A DNA stretch of 64,000 nucleotides from Salipaludibacillus aurantiacus (GCF_900111295.1 NZ_FOGT01000016.1:42166-106165), one strand, 5' to 3'; shown: positions 51,618 to 60,446, numbered from the stretch's first letter. Made by a program: numbers and translations. The notes: generated by a model from the letters alone, not told the origin.

Positions 51618-51642
51618 ATAATAAAAGAGGAGGGAAACTATT

Positions 51643-51729
51643 ATGTCTTACGGATACAAAAACAGCTTTGCGTTGATTGTTGTATTGTTTATCCTTTTAG
51701 TTATTGTAGGTGCAGCTTACTGTTACTAA
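51643..51729 (+). CDS. YjcZ-family tiny membrane protein, 28 residues
   Basis: The frame encodes MSYGYKNSFALIVVLFILLV followed by IVGAAYCY. A Gly/Tyr-rich start and a single hydrophobic helix ending in G-A-A-Y are the hallmarks of the YjcZ family of tiny sporulation-associated proteins (relatives of SscA, found in spores). GAGGAGGG precedes the ATG by 8 bases and a strong terminator follows 64 bases after the stop. Confidence 0.78.
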   Translation: MSYGYKNSFALIVVLFILLVIVGAAYCY

Positions 51730-51793
51730 AACTAAAAATAATAGCCTGAGTGATTAACATTTATGAGGCTTAGACAATAGTGACCTCAAAGAA

Positions 51794-51829
51794 ATCCGGA
51801 CAATATTAATATTGTCCGGATGTTTTTTT
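51794..51829 (+). terminator. Terminator after the yjcZ-like gene
   Basis: A perfect 28-base palindrome (13-bp stem beginning ATCCGGACAATAT) is followed by G and seven T residues. Confidence 0.9.
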
Positions 51830-52280
51830 GATAAAAGTATTGATTTAAGACTACAATGACGACGATGCCCCAACTAGTTAAGAGACTTGCTGGTAAGCAG
51901 CCCCGCATGAGAATAGAACTTTGTCCCCTGATTACTCTTCGTGCTTATGTAACCGCTCATACGAACGTTTGCTCCCCTGTCTTCTTTTTCTCTTTATGAA
52001 CTCTAATTAAACCTCTTATTTGCACAAAATAAATCTGGACAGCGACAGAATTAGATTATTTGATTTTTAGCGCTGTCCGCACAGTATAAATGCAAATGTA
52101 AGGAGCTCCTGATCAATTTAAACCTCTTTTACATGCATAAATGCCTCTATTATAAACTGTCTGCTTTAAACTGACCCGATAAACCGCTGAGTCTCCAGTT
52201 TAACTATTTAGGTATGGCTACTGCCGCTTAATCACCACCGCCTCTACATCAGTGGGTTTTTAATGGGGGAAACGTTAAAA
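51830..52280. other. Non-coding stretch upstream of the OsmC-like gene
   Basis: I found no credible gene. A long-range hairpin GGACAGCG / CGCTGTCC spans about 52033-52070. The rest is of mixed composition with many stop codons in all frames. Confidence 0.45.
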
Positions 52281-52306
52281 GTTTAACAATCAAACTCTCC
52301 GGAAAT
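52281..52306 (+). promoter_or_regulatory. Possible sigma-B promoter of the OsmC-like gene
   Basis: GTTTAA (52281-52286), 14 bases, GGAAAT (52301-52306) matches the general-stress sigma-B pattern GTTTAA-N12-14-GGGWAW except for one base. It lies about 85 bases before the ATG. Confidence 0.4.
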
Positions 52307-52389
52307 AGACCTGAGAGTTAGCTTACAGCTTACATCTGGAAAAAATGATCTTGATCAATTTATGAACCATACTTAAGGAGGTATATAAA

Positions 52390-52833
52390 ATGAGCAATAA
52401 GAAAATGACCTTTCAAGTTACTGGAAGGACGGAACAAATGAAAGCTGATCTGGAAACTAATGGCCACAAGGTGATTATAGACGAACCGGCCGGTATGGGC
52501 GGAACTGATCAGGGCCCGGATCCTCTTTCAAATATGCTCGCTTCCCTTGCCGGTTGTGAGAACGTGATTGCCAATATGGTTGCTAAAGATATGGATTTTG
52601 ACCTTCAATCCATCGAATTTAATATTCATGGTGAACTCGATCCGCGAGGTCTCATGGGCGATGAAAATGTCCGCCCATATTTTGAAAAGGTCCAAATCAA
52701 TGCGAAAGTGTCCACCAGCGAGTCACAGGAACGCATTGAAGAACTCAAGGAAAAAACAGATTCCCGCTGTCCCGTTTTCACGACACTCCAAGCCGCGGGC
52801 GTGGAGCTTGAAGCAAATTGGACGAAAGCTTAA
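52390..52833 (+). CDS. OsmC-family protein (YhfA-like)
   Basis: The 147-residue protein has the OsmC fold pattern: MTFQVTGRTEQMKADLETNGHKVIIDEPAGMGGTDQGPDPLSNMLASLAGCENVIANMVAKD with the first conserved Cys, and SRCPVFTTLQAAGVELEANW with the second Cys. The two cysteines suggest thiol-dependent hydroperoxide reduction as in Ohr/OsmC, although YhfA-type members have unproven activity. AAGGAGG lies before the ATG. A sigma-B-like promoter would fit a stress role. A terminator follows. Confidence 0.88.
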   Translation: MSNKKMTFQVTGRTEQMKADLETNGHKVIIDEPAGMGGTDQGPDPLSNMLASLAGCENVIANMVAKDMDFDLQSIEFNIHGELDPRGLMGDENVRPYFEKVQINAKVSTSESQERIEELKEKTDSRCPVFTTLQAAGVELEANWTKA

Positions 52834-52857
52834 TTTTTTGTAAGACTCATTAATCAG

Positions 52858-52888
52858 GAAAAAACCAGGGGCTCCCCTGGTTTTTTTA
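52858..52888 (+). terminator. Terminator after the OsmC-like gene
   Basis: AAACCAGGGG / CCCCTGGTTT with a two-base centre (loop CTCC region) is followed by a T run. Confidence 0.88.
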
Positions 52889-52961
52889 TAAGCTCACTTT
52901 TCTTTACATGTATCTTTCACTTAATCTTTTTGTACTTTCGTGTCCTTTTACTTCTAAACCT

Positions 52962-54407
52962 CTAAAGCAGATGTTCAAAAAACCTTGTAAAGAAAGCCCA
53001 CACATTTTTTCTGAACCTCTTAGCAGCCGGGACGTCTGCTTCTTCTGCAAACTCGCTTTCTTTAAAAGATCCATCATCTTTTACTACCAGACTCTCATGC
53101 GTCATAAGCTTGTCCACGTGATCTCTTAACTCCATGGCCACTTCTTCGCTATCTACTACAATCATACTTTCCGTACTCAAATACACGCTTCTCGGATCTA
53201 AATTAAATGAACCGATCATACTGATTCTGTCATCGATCATATAGGATTTCCCGTGGATAGACTGGTCTGGCCCCTGATATTCGTGCACATCCGCCAAGGT
53301 ACCAGCAAGCTCTTCCCTGTGTCTCGCATAGCCTCCAAACGCAGGAAGGTTCGGACTGGCCGCCAGCGAATTAGTCAATATGTCAACTTCTGACGCGGCA
53401 ATATTGTCTAGATCCAAATGCTTCATCACCCGGTCGGAAGGTATAATAAACGGACTTTGCATAAAGATATACTCCTCTGCACTCTCAAGCAGGTTTGTAA
53501 TATCCCTCCACACTAACGGCTCTTTATTCATTCGTTCAATAGGATTATGAATAAATGTCACTTTTCTGGTCGGTAAAGAACGTTCTTCCCAGTCAATTTC
53601 CTGATGAAATAATTCGCTGTAGGAATAATGAAACTCATCCAGTATTTCTCTCAACTCATTAAGCTGGTCTTCTCCTGCCTCATGCTGCCTCTCTGACACG
53701 TCCTCTGTCTGGGACTGGGAAAAATCATGGTTCCAGACATAATCAAAGTAATTTTGTATATCTCCTATGACACTTTCGGAAGCGTTCCCGGCAGCTGTAT
53801 TATATATCACGGCATCACGGTCATTTGTCGCCCCTTCAAACCCTTCAGGGGCAAAATATCTGTCTCCAATATTTCTACCGGTAATCATCGACAGATTATT
53901 ATCTGAAATAACAAGTTTATCGTGCAACCTGTTATTAAGCGTCCACGGTCTTAGCAGGTCCACCGGTTCATAAAATTTTAACTCGATATTAGGATGGCTG
54001 GCAAATGCATAAACAATATCTGTGTATTCCCCTCTCATCCCATGGAACATGCCATCTAAAAGCACTCTGACTTGCACTCCCCTGTCTGCCGCTTCCACGA
54101 TGGTGGCATGGAAAATATCCGCTGCACTGCCTTCAGTGAGCTTAAAGTTTGTAATATCCAGCGTTTCTTCTGCATTTTCCTTAATATTATTCCTTGCTTC
54201 TTTCGATTCCAGCCTTCCTTCAATAAGAGCCACTCTGTCATCCGATTCGTCATCTCCATAAAAACGCTCCGGATCGTGATCTTTCGGGATGCTGTCTGAG
54301 TCATATCCCGACAGCTGAAAAATGAATAATCCGGAGATTAGCGCATAAAGGACATATGCAAAAATGATAAATAATACGATACCTGCTATTCGTTTAATTT
54401 TTCTCAC
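52962..54407 (-). CDS. Phospholipase D-like / cardiolipin synthase-like membrane protein
   Basis: The 481-residue protein has an N-terminal membrane anchor (IAGIVLFIIFAYVLYALISGLFIF) and two HKD motifs: RLHDKLVISDNNLSMITGRN (His162, Lys164, Asp169) and SIHGKSYMIDDRISMIGSFNLDPRS near residue 395. The paired motifs form one active site that transfers or hydrolyses phosphatidyl groups. Single-anchor PLD proteins of this kind differ from the two-anchor cardiolipin synthase ClsA, so the substrate is open. Start is GTG at 54407 with only a modest ribosome site. It is the first of the mainly minus-strand genes right of the terminus. Confidence 0.85.
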   Translation of the reverse strand: MRKIKRIAGIVLFIIFAYVLYALISGLFIFQLSGYDSDSIPKDHDPERFYGDDESDDRVALIEGRLESKEARNNIKENAEETLDITNFKLTEGSAADIFHATIVEAADRGVQVRVLLDGMFHGMRGEYTDIVYAFASHPNIELKFYEPVDLLRPWTLNNRLHDKLVISDNNLSMITGRNIGDRYFAPEGFEGATNDRDAVIYNTAAGNASESVIGDIQNYFDYVWNHDFSQSQTEDVSERQHEAGEDQLNELREILDEFHYSYSELFHQEIDWEERSLPTRKVTFIHNPIERMNKEPLVWRDITNLLESAEEYIFMQSPFIIPSDRVMKHLDLDNIAASEVDILTNSLAASPNLPAFGGYARHREELAGTLADVHEYQGPDQSIHGKSYMIDDRISMIGSFNLDPRSVYLSTESMIVVDSEEVAMELRDHVDKLMTHESLVVKDDGSFKESEFAEEADVPAAKRFRKNVWAFFTRFFEHLL

Positions 54408-54726
54408 CTCTTCTGCTGCATATAAACTGGAAAATTATTTGATCTGCAACCCGTATACCCTTTTTTATTTAAACTTACCCGTCGAACTCCCCGGGATAGG
54501 TATCACACAACAGGCGCTGTATAAGTCTTTCATTGTCTAACCCCGGAATTGTCCGTGTATAACAGCCCTTTAAAAATTCCAAAATCAGACAACCAGGAGG
54601 ATATTATACATTATTCTTTTATTACAATCTGTTTTCACCTGTTTTAAACATTACTCAGATTGTACTATCTCATTTTCATTGTCTATATGGATTACCTAAG
54701 TTTGAAAATCAAGGAGGCAAACAAAT
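54408..54726. other. Divergent intergenic stretch upstream of the 3D-domain gene
   Basis: No gene was seen. TTGTAC (54660-54665) and TATATG (54684-54689), spaced 18 bases, may be the promoter of the 3D-domain gene. Confidence 0.35.
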
Positions 54727-55983
54727 ATGAGTTTATTAAAATCAACGTTAAAGTCTGTTGTACTGACTTTAACAGGGTTAGCCGTCTTTTTGGTGGTTAC
54801 TCCTGCAGCAGCTGACGCAGAAAATGATAAGGAATTTGGAGAAAAAATGCTGGGAAAAGGGAAAAGTCATTCTCATGTAGTGGAACTGCAGGAACTGCTT
54901 GAAGCGCATGGCTACATAGAAGACAGTGTGCAGGAAGGAGTATTCGATCAAGCAACGTATGAGGCTGTTACGGCGTTTCAACAGGAGAGCGGCATTTTTG
55001 TCGATGGTTTGGCAGGCCCGCAAACAATAGGAGCCTTGTCAATTTTGCAAAAAGGTGATGAGGGCGAAACGGTTCTCGCCCTTCAGGAAGACCTTCACCG
55101 TCTCGGCTATTACCGGGCAGCCATTGATGGCATATTCGGTCCTCTCACTCACCAGGCAGTCAAAGACTTCCAGGCAGCAGAAAATATATTAGCTGATGGG
55201 CTTGCTGGTCCGCAAACATACGGTGCTTTACATCTGGCCGCTCAAGCTCATACTGTAACTGGGGAGTCGGAACAAAATAAAGAGAACTCAAAAGAAGAAA
55301 AAACTGAGCCGGTAAAAACTGATGAAAACAAAGAAGCAGGAATAGATGAAAACGGTAATAAAGATGACGAGGTAAATGAATCATCTGATCAGGCTGAAGA
55401 ACCAGTTTCAGCTATGGATGATGCAGCAGAATCGGAGGACACAGCTGAAGAGACAATCAGTTCCGCTTCAGAAGAGGCCTCTGAGGAAGAAACGACCGAA
55501 GAACACACTGAGGAAGCCGCTGATAATAATGCAGACCAAGGGTCAGAAGAATCACCTGACGACACAGCAGCATCTGCGGAGGCAGAAGAAAATTCAGAGG
55601 AAGAGAGTCAGGAAACTGAAGCAGATGAAAGTTCTGATAGCTCATCAAACGCCAGTGCTGACAGTCAAAGCGAGTCATCAGGTTCTACAGAGGGAACAGT
55701 CTTGACCGTAGAAGCTACCGCCTATACCGCTTATTGCAACGGGTGTTCAGGTATGACTTACACCGGCCTGGACCTTAGAAACAATCCGGATAAAAAAGTG
55801 ATAGCCGTGGACCCGAATATTATTCCTCTAGGCTCAAAAGTATATGTTGAAGGATACGGGACAGCAGTTGCAGGAGATATTGGCGGCGCTATAAAAGGCC
55901 ATAAAATAGATTTATTTATGCCTGACAGAACTGACGCAATCCAATTTGGCCGGCGGACCCTGGAAATCACTGTGCTGGACTGA
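54727..55983 (+). CDS. Secreted cell-wall protein: two peptidoglycan-binding domains and a 3D domain
   Basis: The 418-residue protein has a signal peptide (residues 1-31, LTGLAVFLVVTPAAADA), two peptidoglycan-binding repeats (about 40-100, VVELQELLEAHGYIEDSVQEGVFDQATYEAVTAFQQ; and 108-168, VLALQEDLHRLGYYRAAIDGIFGPLTHQAVKDFQ), a low-complexity Glu/Ser/Asp linker of about 145 residues, and a C-terminal 3D domain. The three Asp are in VIAVDPNIIPLG, AGDIGGAIKGH and KIDLFMPDR. Such proteins act as lytic transglycosylases in wall remodelling, as with YocH or Sps-type proteins. AAGGAGG precedes the ATG. The acidic linker suits a salty habitat. Confidence 0.9.
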   Translation: MSLLKSTLKSVVLTLTGLAVFLVVTPAAADAENDKEFGEKMLGKGKSHSHVVELQELLEAHGYIEDSVQEGVFDQATYEAVTAFQQESGIFVDGLAGPQTIGALSILQKGDEGETVLALQEDLHRLGYYRAAIDGIFGPLTHQAVKDFQAAENILADGLAGPQTYGALHLAAQAHTVTGESEQNKENSKEEKTEPVKTDENKEAGIDENGNKDDEVNESSDQAEEPVSAMDDAAESEDTAEETISSASEEASEEETTEEHTEEAADNNADQGSEESPDDTAASAEAEENSEEESQETEADESSDSSSNASADSQSESSGSTEGTVLTVEATAYTAYCNGCSGMTYTGLDLRNNPDKKVIAVDPNIIPLGSKVYVEGYGTAVAGDIGGAIKGHKIDLFMPDRTDAIQFGRRTLEITVLD

Positions 55984-56045
55984 TTTCCTGCTGCCCGACT
56001 AACGGCGTGCTCCCTATGATTGCTCACCTTCACTTATATGGACAT

Positions 56046-56083
56046 AAAAGAAGCCTGCCGTTTCTTCGGCAGGCTTCTTAAAC
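56046..56083. terminator. Bidirectional terminator between 3D-domain and DUF2203 genes
   Basis: A perfect 13-bp stem (AAGAAGCCTGCCG / CGGCAGGCTTCTT) with a six-base loop stands between the convergent genes. Confidence 0.85.
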
Positions 56084-56130
56084 TTTCCCAGGTCAACCAA
56101 AAGGTCTGTAGATTCCTATTGCCAAAAAAA

Positions 56131-56544
56131 TTATAACTCATCAAGAGGTTTGCGCCCGGCAAATCCTTCCTCTTCTGTATGGTAATGAGTAATCTCCTCT
56201 TCCCCTTCTTTCCAGCAAAGTAGAATTTTTTTATTATCTTTTTTGGAAGGAAAATCAATCAGTCCAGGATCTATACCTTTCAACTGAGCTCCTGTATCTT
56301 GGATGTTGCTTACGTGAAGCTGAGCCTGTATTTCCAGAAATTCCAGTTCACTTTCTATTTTGAAAACTTTGTCTGTATCTGTTTGGACGTGTTGGCCGTC
56401 TGATTTCTTAATAGACTCCAACTCTTTAAATTTATCATCAAATTTGAACTGAAGTTTCTTTAACTCATTTAACTCCTTCTTAAATGCAGGAATCAGTTTA
56501 TTTGCTTTCTCAACCGAAAAATAAGTTGTTGACACTGTTTTCAC
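56131..56544 (-). CDS. DUF2203-family protein
   Basis: The 137-residue protein has YFSVEKANKLIPAFKKELNELKKLQ at the start, a long helix, and the C-terminal DTGAQLKGIDPGLIDFPSKKDNKKILLCWKEGEEEITHYHTEEEGFAGRKPL, the characteristic ending of DUF2203. Function is unknown. The ATG at 56544 follows GGAGGTG. No signal peptide or membrane segment is present. Confidence 0.85.
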   Translation of the reverse strand: MKTVSTTYFSVEKANKLIPAFKKELNELKKLQFKFDDKFKELESIKKSDGQHVQTDTDKVFKIESELEFLEIQAQLHVSNIQDTGAQLKGIDPGLIDFPSKKDNKKILLCWKEGEEEITHYHTEEEGFAGRKPLDEL

Positions 56545-56687
56545 CTCCAGTATAAACCTAGTATAATAAAGGTTTTTAAACGTATAAAGAAATTTGCCTG
56601 ATAGTAAAAATTTTCCCTGAAGTATTTAAATTTAAACCGCTATAAGTCATACTATTATTATCTCACTATATGAAAAGAGGGCTAATC

Positions 56688-56921
56688 ATGGGAGAATGCA
56701 ATATGGATCACTCTAAAGAAGACGTACTCAAAAAGTTTGAATCTCAGCGGGAGGATCTCCCTGAGAATTTATCCAGCCAATGGGTCAGTTTCCTTGAAAA
56801 TGATTTAACCCAGTCTGACTTAAATACGGCTTTCCACCTTCTTAAGAAGTATGACCTGGCTTCCGAAGACGAAAGACGCGAAAGAGAAAAGAAAATGAAG
56901 GAACTTTTCCACTACTATTAA
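56688..56921 (+). CDS. Small hypothetical protein, 77 residues
   Basis: The protein (MGECNMDHSKEDVLKKFESQ...) is charged and helical and ends in KELFHYY. AGAGGGC lies before the ATG at 56688, and an upstream ATG at 56670 has no site. I do not recognise a family. A long stem-loop with T run follows at 56984-57048. Confidence 0.55.
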   Translation: MGECNMDHSKEDVLKKFESQREDLPENLSSQWVSFLENDLTQSDLNTAFHLLKKYDLASEDERREREKKMKELFHYY

Positions 56922-56983
56922 ATATGATACTTACAATTCCATCTGGTGTGTGATAGACTATTGTCGCTCGGCATGACGAGCAT

Positions 56984-57048
56984 CTCTCCTCTCATTATTA
57001 GAAGTTGGTTTGGCGGCCACCTTCTATTATAACGAGAGGAGTTTTTTC
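56984..57048 (+). terminator. Long stem-loop terminator after the small hypothetical gene
   Basis: CTCCTCTC (56986-56993) pairs with GAGAGGAG (57034-57041), and inner segments TTATTAGAAG / CTTCTATTATAA extend the stem; six T residues follow. A smaller hairpin GCTCG-GCATGA-CGAGC (56966-56981) stands just before it. Confidence 0.7.
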
Positions 57049-57110
57049 TGTTACCACCCTTAAAGGTTAATTTTCACACAGGCAGAGCCTGTGGTTTAAA
57101 AAGTAATCAC

Positions 57111-57148
57111 AAAAAAGAGGAGCCGCTTTAATGGCGGTCCTCTTTTTT
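57111..57148. terminator. Bidirectional terminator, end of the cupredoxin gene
   Basis: AAAAAAGAGG...CCGC pairs with GCGG...CCTCTTTTTT, giving T runs on both strands, 17 bases beyond the minus-strand stop. Confidence 0.85.
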
Positions 57149-57164
57149 GTGTGTTTTACGATAA

Positions 57165-57617
57165 TTATTTGACAACCAAATAGGCAATCATTGGGCCATT
57201 ATCTTCTATTGAAGCATGAGCCGTACAGATGAGCCGGTAAACCCCTGGTGAATCGAACTGGAGGTTTAAGACCGTCTCTTCTCCTTTTTTAACTTTACCC
57301 GACACTTCCGTCCCTTCAATGATAAAAGGATGCTCTTTCCCATTGACCCCAAAGATACTCAATGTTACTGGCTCGCCTGCCGGCAGATAAACAGTCCCCG
57401 GGTCCCACCGGTAAGATTCTATAACCTTTCCGTCTTCAGTTTCCGATTTGAATTCTCCGGTAACCATATTTATTTTGTAAGTGTCACCTGAGTCCGAAAA
57501 AACGTGAGTGCCGTCAGATTCAGGCATAAATAATATAAACGCGGAAACCCCTGCCAGCACGGCTCCTGCCAACAAGAAGCCTATCATTATACGTCCTTTT
57601 ACTATAAAAAAATTCAA
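57165..57617 (-). CDS. Membrane-anchored cupredoxin-domain protein
   Basis: The 150-residue protein has one N-terminal membrane anchor (MIGFLLAGAVLAGVSAFILF) and a beta-rich domain with blue-copper ligands in order: His in FGVNGKEHPF, Cys and His in YRLICTAHASIED and Met in GPMIAYLVVK. This fits a type 1 copper site facing outward, as in cupredoxins and cytochrome oxidase subunit II relatives; it lacks the second Cys of a CuA centre. TTG at 57617 and ATG at 57587 both have purine-rich sites (GGGGGGA and AAAGGACG), so the start is open. It may carry electrons at the membrane surface. Confidence 0.8.
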   Translation of the reverse strand: MNFFIVKGRIMIGFLLAGAVLAGVSAFILFMPESDGTHVFSDSGDTYKINMVTGEFKSETEDGKVIESYRWDPGTVYLPAGEPVTLSIFGVNGKEHPFIIEGTEVSGKVKKGEETVLNLQFDSPGVYRLICTAHASIEDNGPMIAYLVVK

Positions 57618-57685
57618 ACTAAATCCCCCCAGCTTGTATTTGTTTAACTATACGCGCCAGAGGGAGAAAACTTGTCTTATATTAA

Positions 57686-58381
57686 TTAAAATAGCCATAA
57701 AAATTCTATTATGGATCCAGCATCGTATCCAGCAAGGATGAACACCCCGAAGGCAAAAAAGAAGGTTCCTTGCAAAAGAAAGAAAAAGCCCCAAAATGGT
57801 GCGGGTATCTTCGTTGCTTCTGCAAGTGCTGAAGCATCCCCGGCCTGGCCATTGCCTTTGATAGATAACATAAATATGACCCAGCAGCTGATAAACGCCT
57901 GGATAAGAAGGGCCGCACCAATAATAGTAATCGAATATTCGAACCAGTTTCCGTACTGGTTTGTATAAATGATATATAGCGCCCCGCAGACAGACAAGCC
58001 CCATAGCCAGCCAAGCACATTTCTGACCCAGAAAAGCAAACTATATATAAGCAAAGCTCCTAATCCAACCGCTAAATAGTCATACCAGTGTTGGGTAAGG
58101 ACAAAAATATAGACGACACTGGCTATCGAAGCAGCCGGATAGCCTGCAAGAAGGGTAAGCACTTTTCCTCCCCAGCCTTTGTGCCTTGTTATTGTAAGGC
58201 CGCCGGTATTTTTAAACAGCGAGACGGAAGTGACCCTGCCGCCAGTCAAAACAGCTGTAAACGCATGGCCGCTTTCATGGATCATCGTGTTAAACAGCTT
58301 AAAGTACGGCCCTGCAACAGGCAAGTAGGAAATAATCGCCACGATGAAGAAAATAATTAGAAAATCGAAAAGGTCTGTCAC
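57686..58381 (-). CDS. M50-like integral membrane metalloprotease
   Basis: The 231-residue protein has a zinc-site motif HESGH (residues 35-39) in KLFNTMIHESGHAFTAVLTGGRV and about six further hydrophobic segments, consistent with the M50B-like family (peptidase M50B-like). The second usual motif with Asp is not obvious, so activity is uncertain. It is separated from the cupredoxin gene by 68 bases and from the HAD gene upstream by 13 bases, so it may be in one transcript with the latter. Confidence 0.78.
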   Translation of the reverse strand: MTDLFDFLIIFFIVAIISYLPVAGPYFKLFNTMIHESGHAFTAVLTGGRVTSVSLFKNTGGLTITRHKGWGGKVLTLLAGYPAASIASVVYIFVLTQHWYDYLAVGLGALLIYSLLFWVRNVLGWLWGLSVCGALYIIYTNQYGNWFEYSITIIGAALLIQAFISCWVIFMLSIKGNGQAGDASALAEATKIPAPFWGFFFLLQGTFFFAFGVFILAGYDAGSIIEFLWLF

Positions 58382-58394
58382 GTCAATACTCCGC

Positions 58395-59150
58395 TTACTC
58401 TTTCCTTAAAGCGAATTTTTGGATCGCTTTGGCGACTCCGGCTTCATTGTTTTCAGCAGTCACCCAGTCAGCACTCTCTTTTACATCCGGCTGGGCATTT
58501 CCCATGGCTACCCCGTAACCTGCCTCTTTAATCATCGCGATATCATTTAAACTGTCCCCTACAGCAAGGACGTTGCCCATGTGGCAGTTAAGTTCTTCGC
58601 ACAATTTAGTTAAAGCCACCGCTTTATTGACTCCGGCAGCATTAATTTCTATATTGGTAAGGCTCGAATTGCTTACTTCCAGTTCCTGATGATTAGAAAG
58701 CAAGTCAAAGACCGTTTCTCTCACCTCATCATCCTTAATATCAAACCCGAATTTCAGCCATTCATGATTCGGAATGTCTTCAGGCATGTCGTTTTTCCAG
58801 ACACGGTTTACTGACGCGGCCCAATGGTGAATGCTATGTTTATTTTTCAGCTCAATCATCATTTCAATGAGATCACTTTTCATCATTGTCCTGTCCAGCA
58901 ATTCGCCATCCTTATTCCATATCTCGCTTCCGTTTCCTGTGACAAGATAAGAGTCCAGTTCCAGCTCTTTCGCATAATCTTCACAGGCCATCAGCGAACG
59001 CCCTGTACACAGGACGACTTCCATGCCTTGTTTTTTTGCCTCTTTAATAGCCTGCCTGTTAGGCTCAGGCACTTCGTGATTATCATTCAACAGCGTCCCG
59101 TCCATATCCAAAGCAATTAACTTAATCTCCTGAGGTTCTTTTTTCATCAT
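58395..59150 (-). CDS. Cof-type HAD-family phosphatase
   Basis: The 251-residue protein has HAD motif I KLIALDMDGTLLNDNHEVP, motif II VLCTGRSLMACEDY, and motifs III-IV VNKAVALTKL...VLAVGDSLNDIAMIKEAGYGVAMGNAQPDVK. The C2-type cap lies between. Such enzymes dephosphorylate sugar phosphates or nucleotides in the cytoplasm; the substrate is not known. It is followed after 13 bases by the M50-like gene and preceded by a small membrane protein gene. Confidence 0.9.
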   Translation of the reverse strand: MMKKEPQEIKLIALDMDGTLLNDNHEVPEPNRQAIKEAKKQGMEVVLCTGRSLMACEDYAKELELDSYLVTGNGSEIWNKDGELLDRTMMKSDLIEMMIELKNKHSIHHWAASVNRVWKNDMPEDIPNHEWLKFGFDIKDDEVRETVFDLLSNHQELEVSNSSLTNIEINAAGVNKAVALTKLCEELNCHMGNVLAVGDSLNDIAMIKEAGYGVAMGNAQPDVKESADWVTAENNEAGVAKAIQKFALRKE

Positions 59151-59173
59151 CTGCTCAACTCTTTCCTGATAAA

Positions 59174-59374
59174 TTAAAAGTAGACGTAATAAACAACAGT
59201 TAAGATTAACGCAGGAATGAACGTTACGGCATAAATAATTGAAAGGTTAGTAAAGTGCTTTCCTGATTTTTTTTCATACTCGTCATCCCGTGGATTCACT
59301 CCTACCATAATTGTTCCAATTAAAGCCGCAAGACAAATAATTCCTCCGATAATTAAATAAGGTAACATATTCAT
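59174..59374 (-). CDS. Small membrane protein, 66 residues
   Basis: The protein has two hydrophobic segments (LPYLIIGGIICLAALIGTIMVG and LSIIYAVTFIPALILTVVYYVYF) joined by a charged loop NPRDDEYEKKSGKHF. The GGGAGG box lies about 12 bases before the ATG at 59374, with a GTG at 59383 as an alternative. No family is recognised. It lies just upstream of the HAD gene and may be co-transcribed. Confidence 0.6.
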   Translation of the reverse strand: MNMLPYLIIGGIICLAALIGTIMVGVNPRDDEYEKKSGKHFTNLSIIYAVTFIPALILTVVYYVYF

Positions 59375-59437
59375 ATTTGCCACCATCCTCCCGCTTATCA
59401 TTGTACTAAAAAAACACAGGTCAGCCCACACTTCAGC

Positions 59438-59471
59438 TTTAAAAAAGGGGACCATCACGTGTAATGGTCCC
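59438..59471 (-). terminator. Terminator after speD
   Basis: On the minus strand GGGACCAT / ATGGTCCC with an eight-base loop is followed by CTTTTTT, shortly after the speD stop. Confidence 0.85.
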
Positions 59472-59486
59472 TGCTCAGCTGCTATT

Positions 59487-60296
59487 TTACTTTGGAATAT
59501 TTCTTCCGTAATAAATTTCATCCATTTCATGAGTGAGCTTTTCTGTTATTTCTTTTCGCTCCTCTTCATATAATTCCTGCTTATTATAACCGAATAAGTA
59601 ATTATCCAGGTCAAAGTTTTTCAGCTTGCATTTCGTATGAAAGATGTTTTCCTGATAAATATTCACATCGATCATATCAAACTGTTCTTTCACTTCTTCC
59701 GGAATATAATTCTGTATGGAATTGATGTCATGGTCGATAAAAAGTTTATGTCCATTAACATCCCTCGTAAAGCCGCGGACTCTGTAATCCATTGTCATGA
59801 TATCTGTATCAAAAGAATGAATCAGGTAATTTAATGCTTTTAATGGTGATATTTCCCCGCATGTGGACACATCAACATCCGCCCTGAAGGTACTGATTCC
59901 ATCAACTGGATTATACTCTGGGTAAGTGTGCACCGTGATGTGGCTTTTATCCAGGTGCAGGACAGCAGATTCAGGCAAAGGTCCCGGGGACTCTTCGAAT
60001 GCAGAAGTAGGCGCTTCTTCTACCGGCCCCTCAGCAATCAGCATCGTGACACTGGCTCCCTGTGGCTCATAATCCTGTTTCGCAATGTTCAGAACGTGAG
60101 CGCCAATGACGCTTGCTACATCTTCAAGAATAGCTGTCAGCCTGTCAGCATTATATTGTTCATCAATATACTGAATATAGGCTTCCCGTTCTGATTTCGT
60201 TTTCGTATAACAGACGTCATACATATTAAAACTTAATGATTTTGTCAGATTATTAAATTCATGCAGTTGAATTCGTTCATCAGGTGTCAGACTCAT
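59487..60296 (-). CDS. speD: S-adenosylmethionine decarboxylase proenzyme, long bacterial type
   Basis: The 269-residue proenzyme cleaves itself to form a pyruvoyl group and decarboxylates SAM for spermidine synthesis. The cleavage site is at Ser118 in [15 protein letters not shown], and the catalytic Cys lies in [19 protein letters not shown]. The length and the C-terminal extension match the E. coli type (about 264) rather than the short B. subtilis type (about 126), which is notable for a Bacillaceae member. CGGGGAA precedes the ATG, and an extended -10 promoter stands upstream. Confidence 0.92.
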   Translation of the reverse strand: MSLTPDERIQLHEFNNLTKSLSFNMYDVCYTKTKSEREAYIQYIDEQYNADRLTAILEDVASVIGAHVLNIAKQDYEPQGASVTMLIAEGPVEEAPTSAFEESPGPLPESAVLHLDKSHITVHTYPEYNPVDGISTFRADVDVSTCGEISPLKALNYLIHSFDTDIMTMDYRVRGFTRDVNGHKLFIDHDINSIQNYIPEEVKEQFDMIDVNIYQENIFHTKCKLKNFDLDNYLFGYNKQELYEEERKEITEKLTHEMDEIYYGRNIPK

Positions 60297-60418
60297 AGCA
60301 ACATTCCCCGTTTTAAATCAAAATTAACTGGCCTTTAAAAGCCTGTACTCTCAATACCCTCTGCTTTTTCTTATTAAACTTTCCGAATAAGAAAGGGTAA
60401 AGCGTTAAGCATGTAGAT

Positions 60419-60427
60419 ATTATACCA
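60419..60427 (-). promoter_or_regulatory. Extended -10 promoter of speD
   Basis: On the minus strand the sequence is TGGTATAAT (TGn plus TATAAT), an extended -10 element, about 120 bases before the speD start. No clear -35 is seen. Confidence 0.5.
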
Positions 60428-60446
60428 GACTGACATGGTGAATATG

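Noticed and set aside
55376..55705. A 109-codon basic frame over the 3D-protein linker
   Set aside because: It is the shifted reading of the repetitive Glu/Ser codons and has no start signal.
57644..57672. A sigma-B-like pattern GTTTAA-N14-GGGAGA on the plus strand
   Set aside because: It would point into the 3' end of the convergent membrane-protease gene, with no gene to serve.
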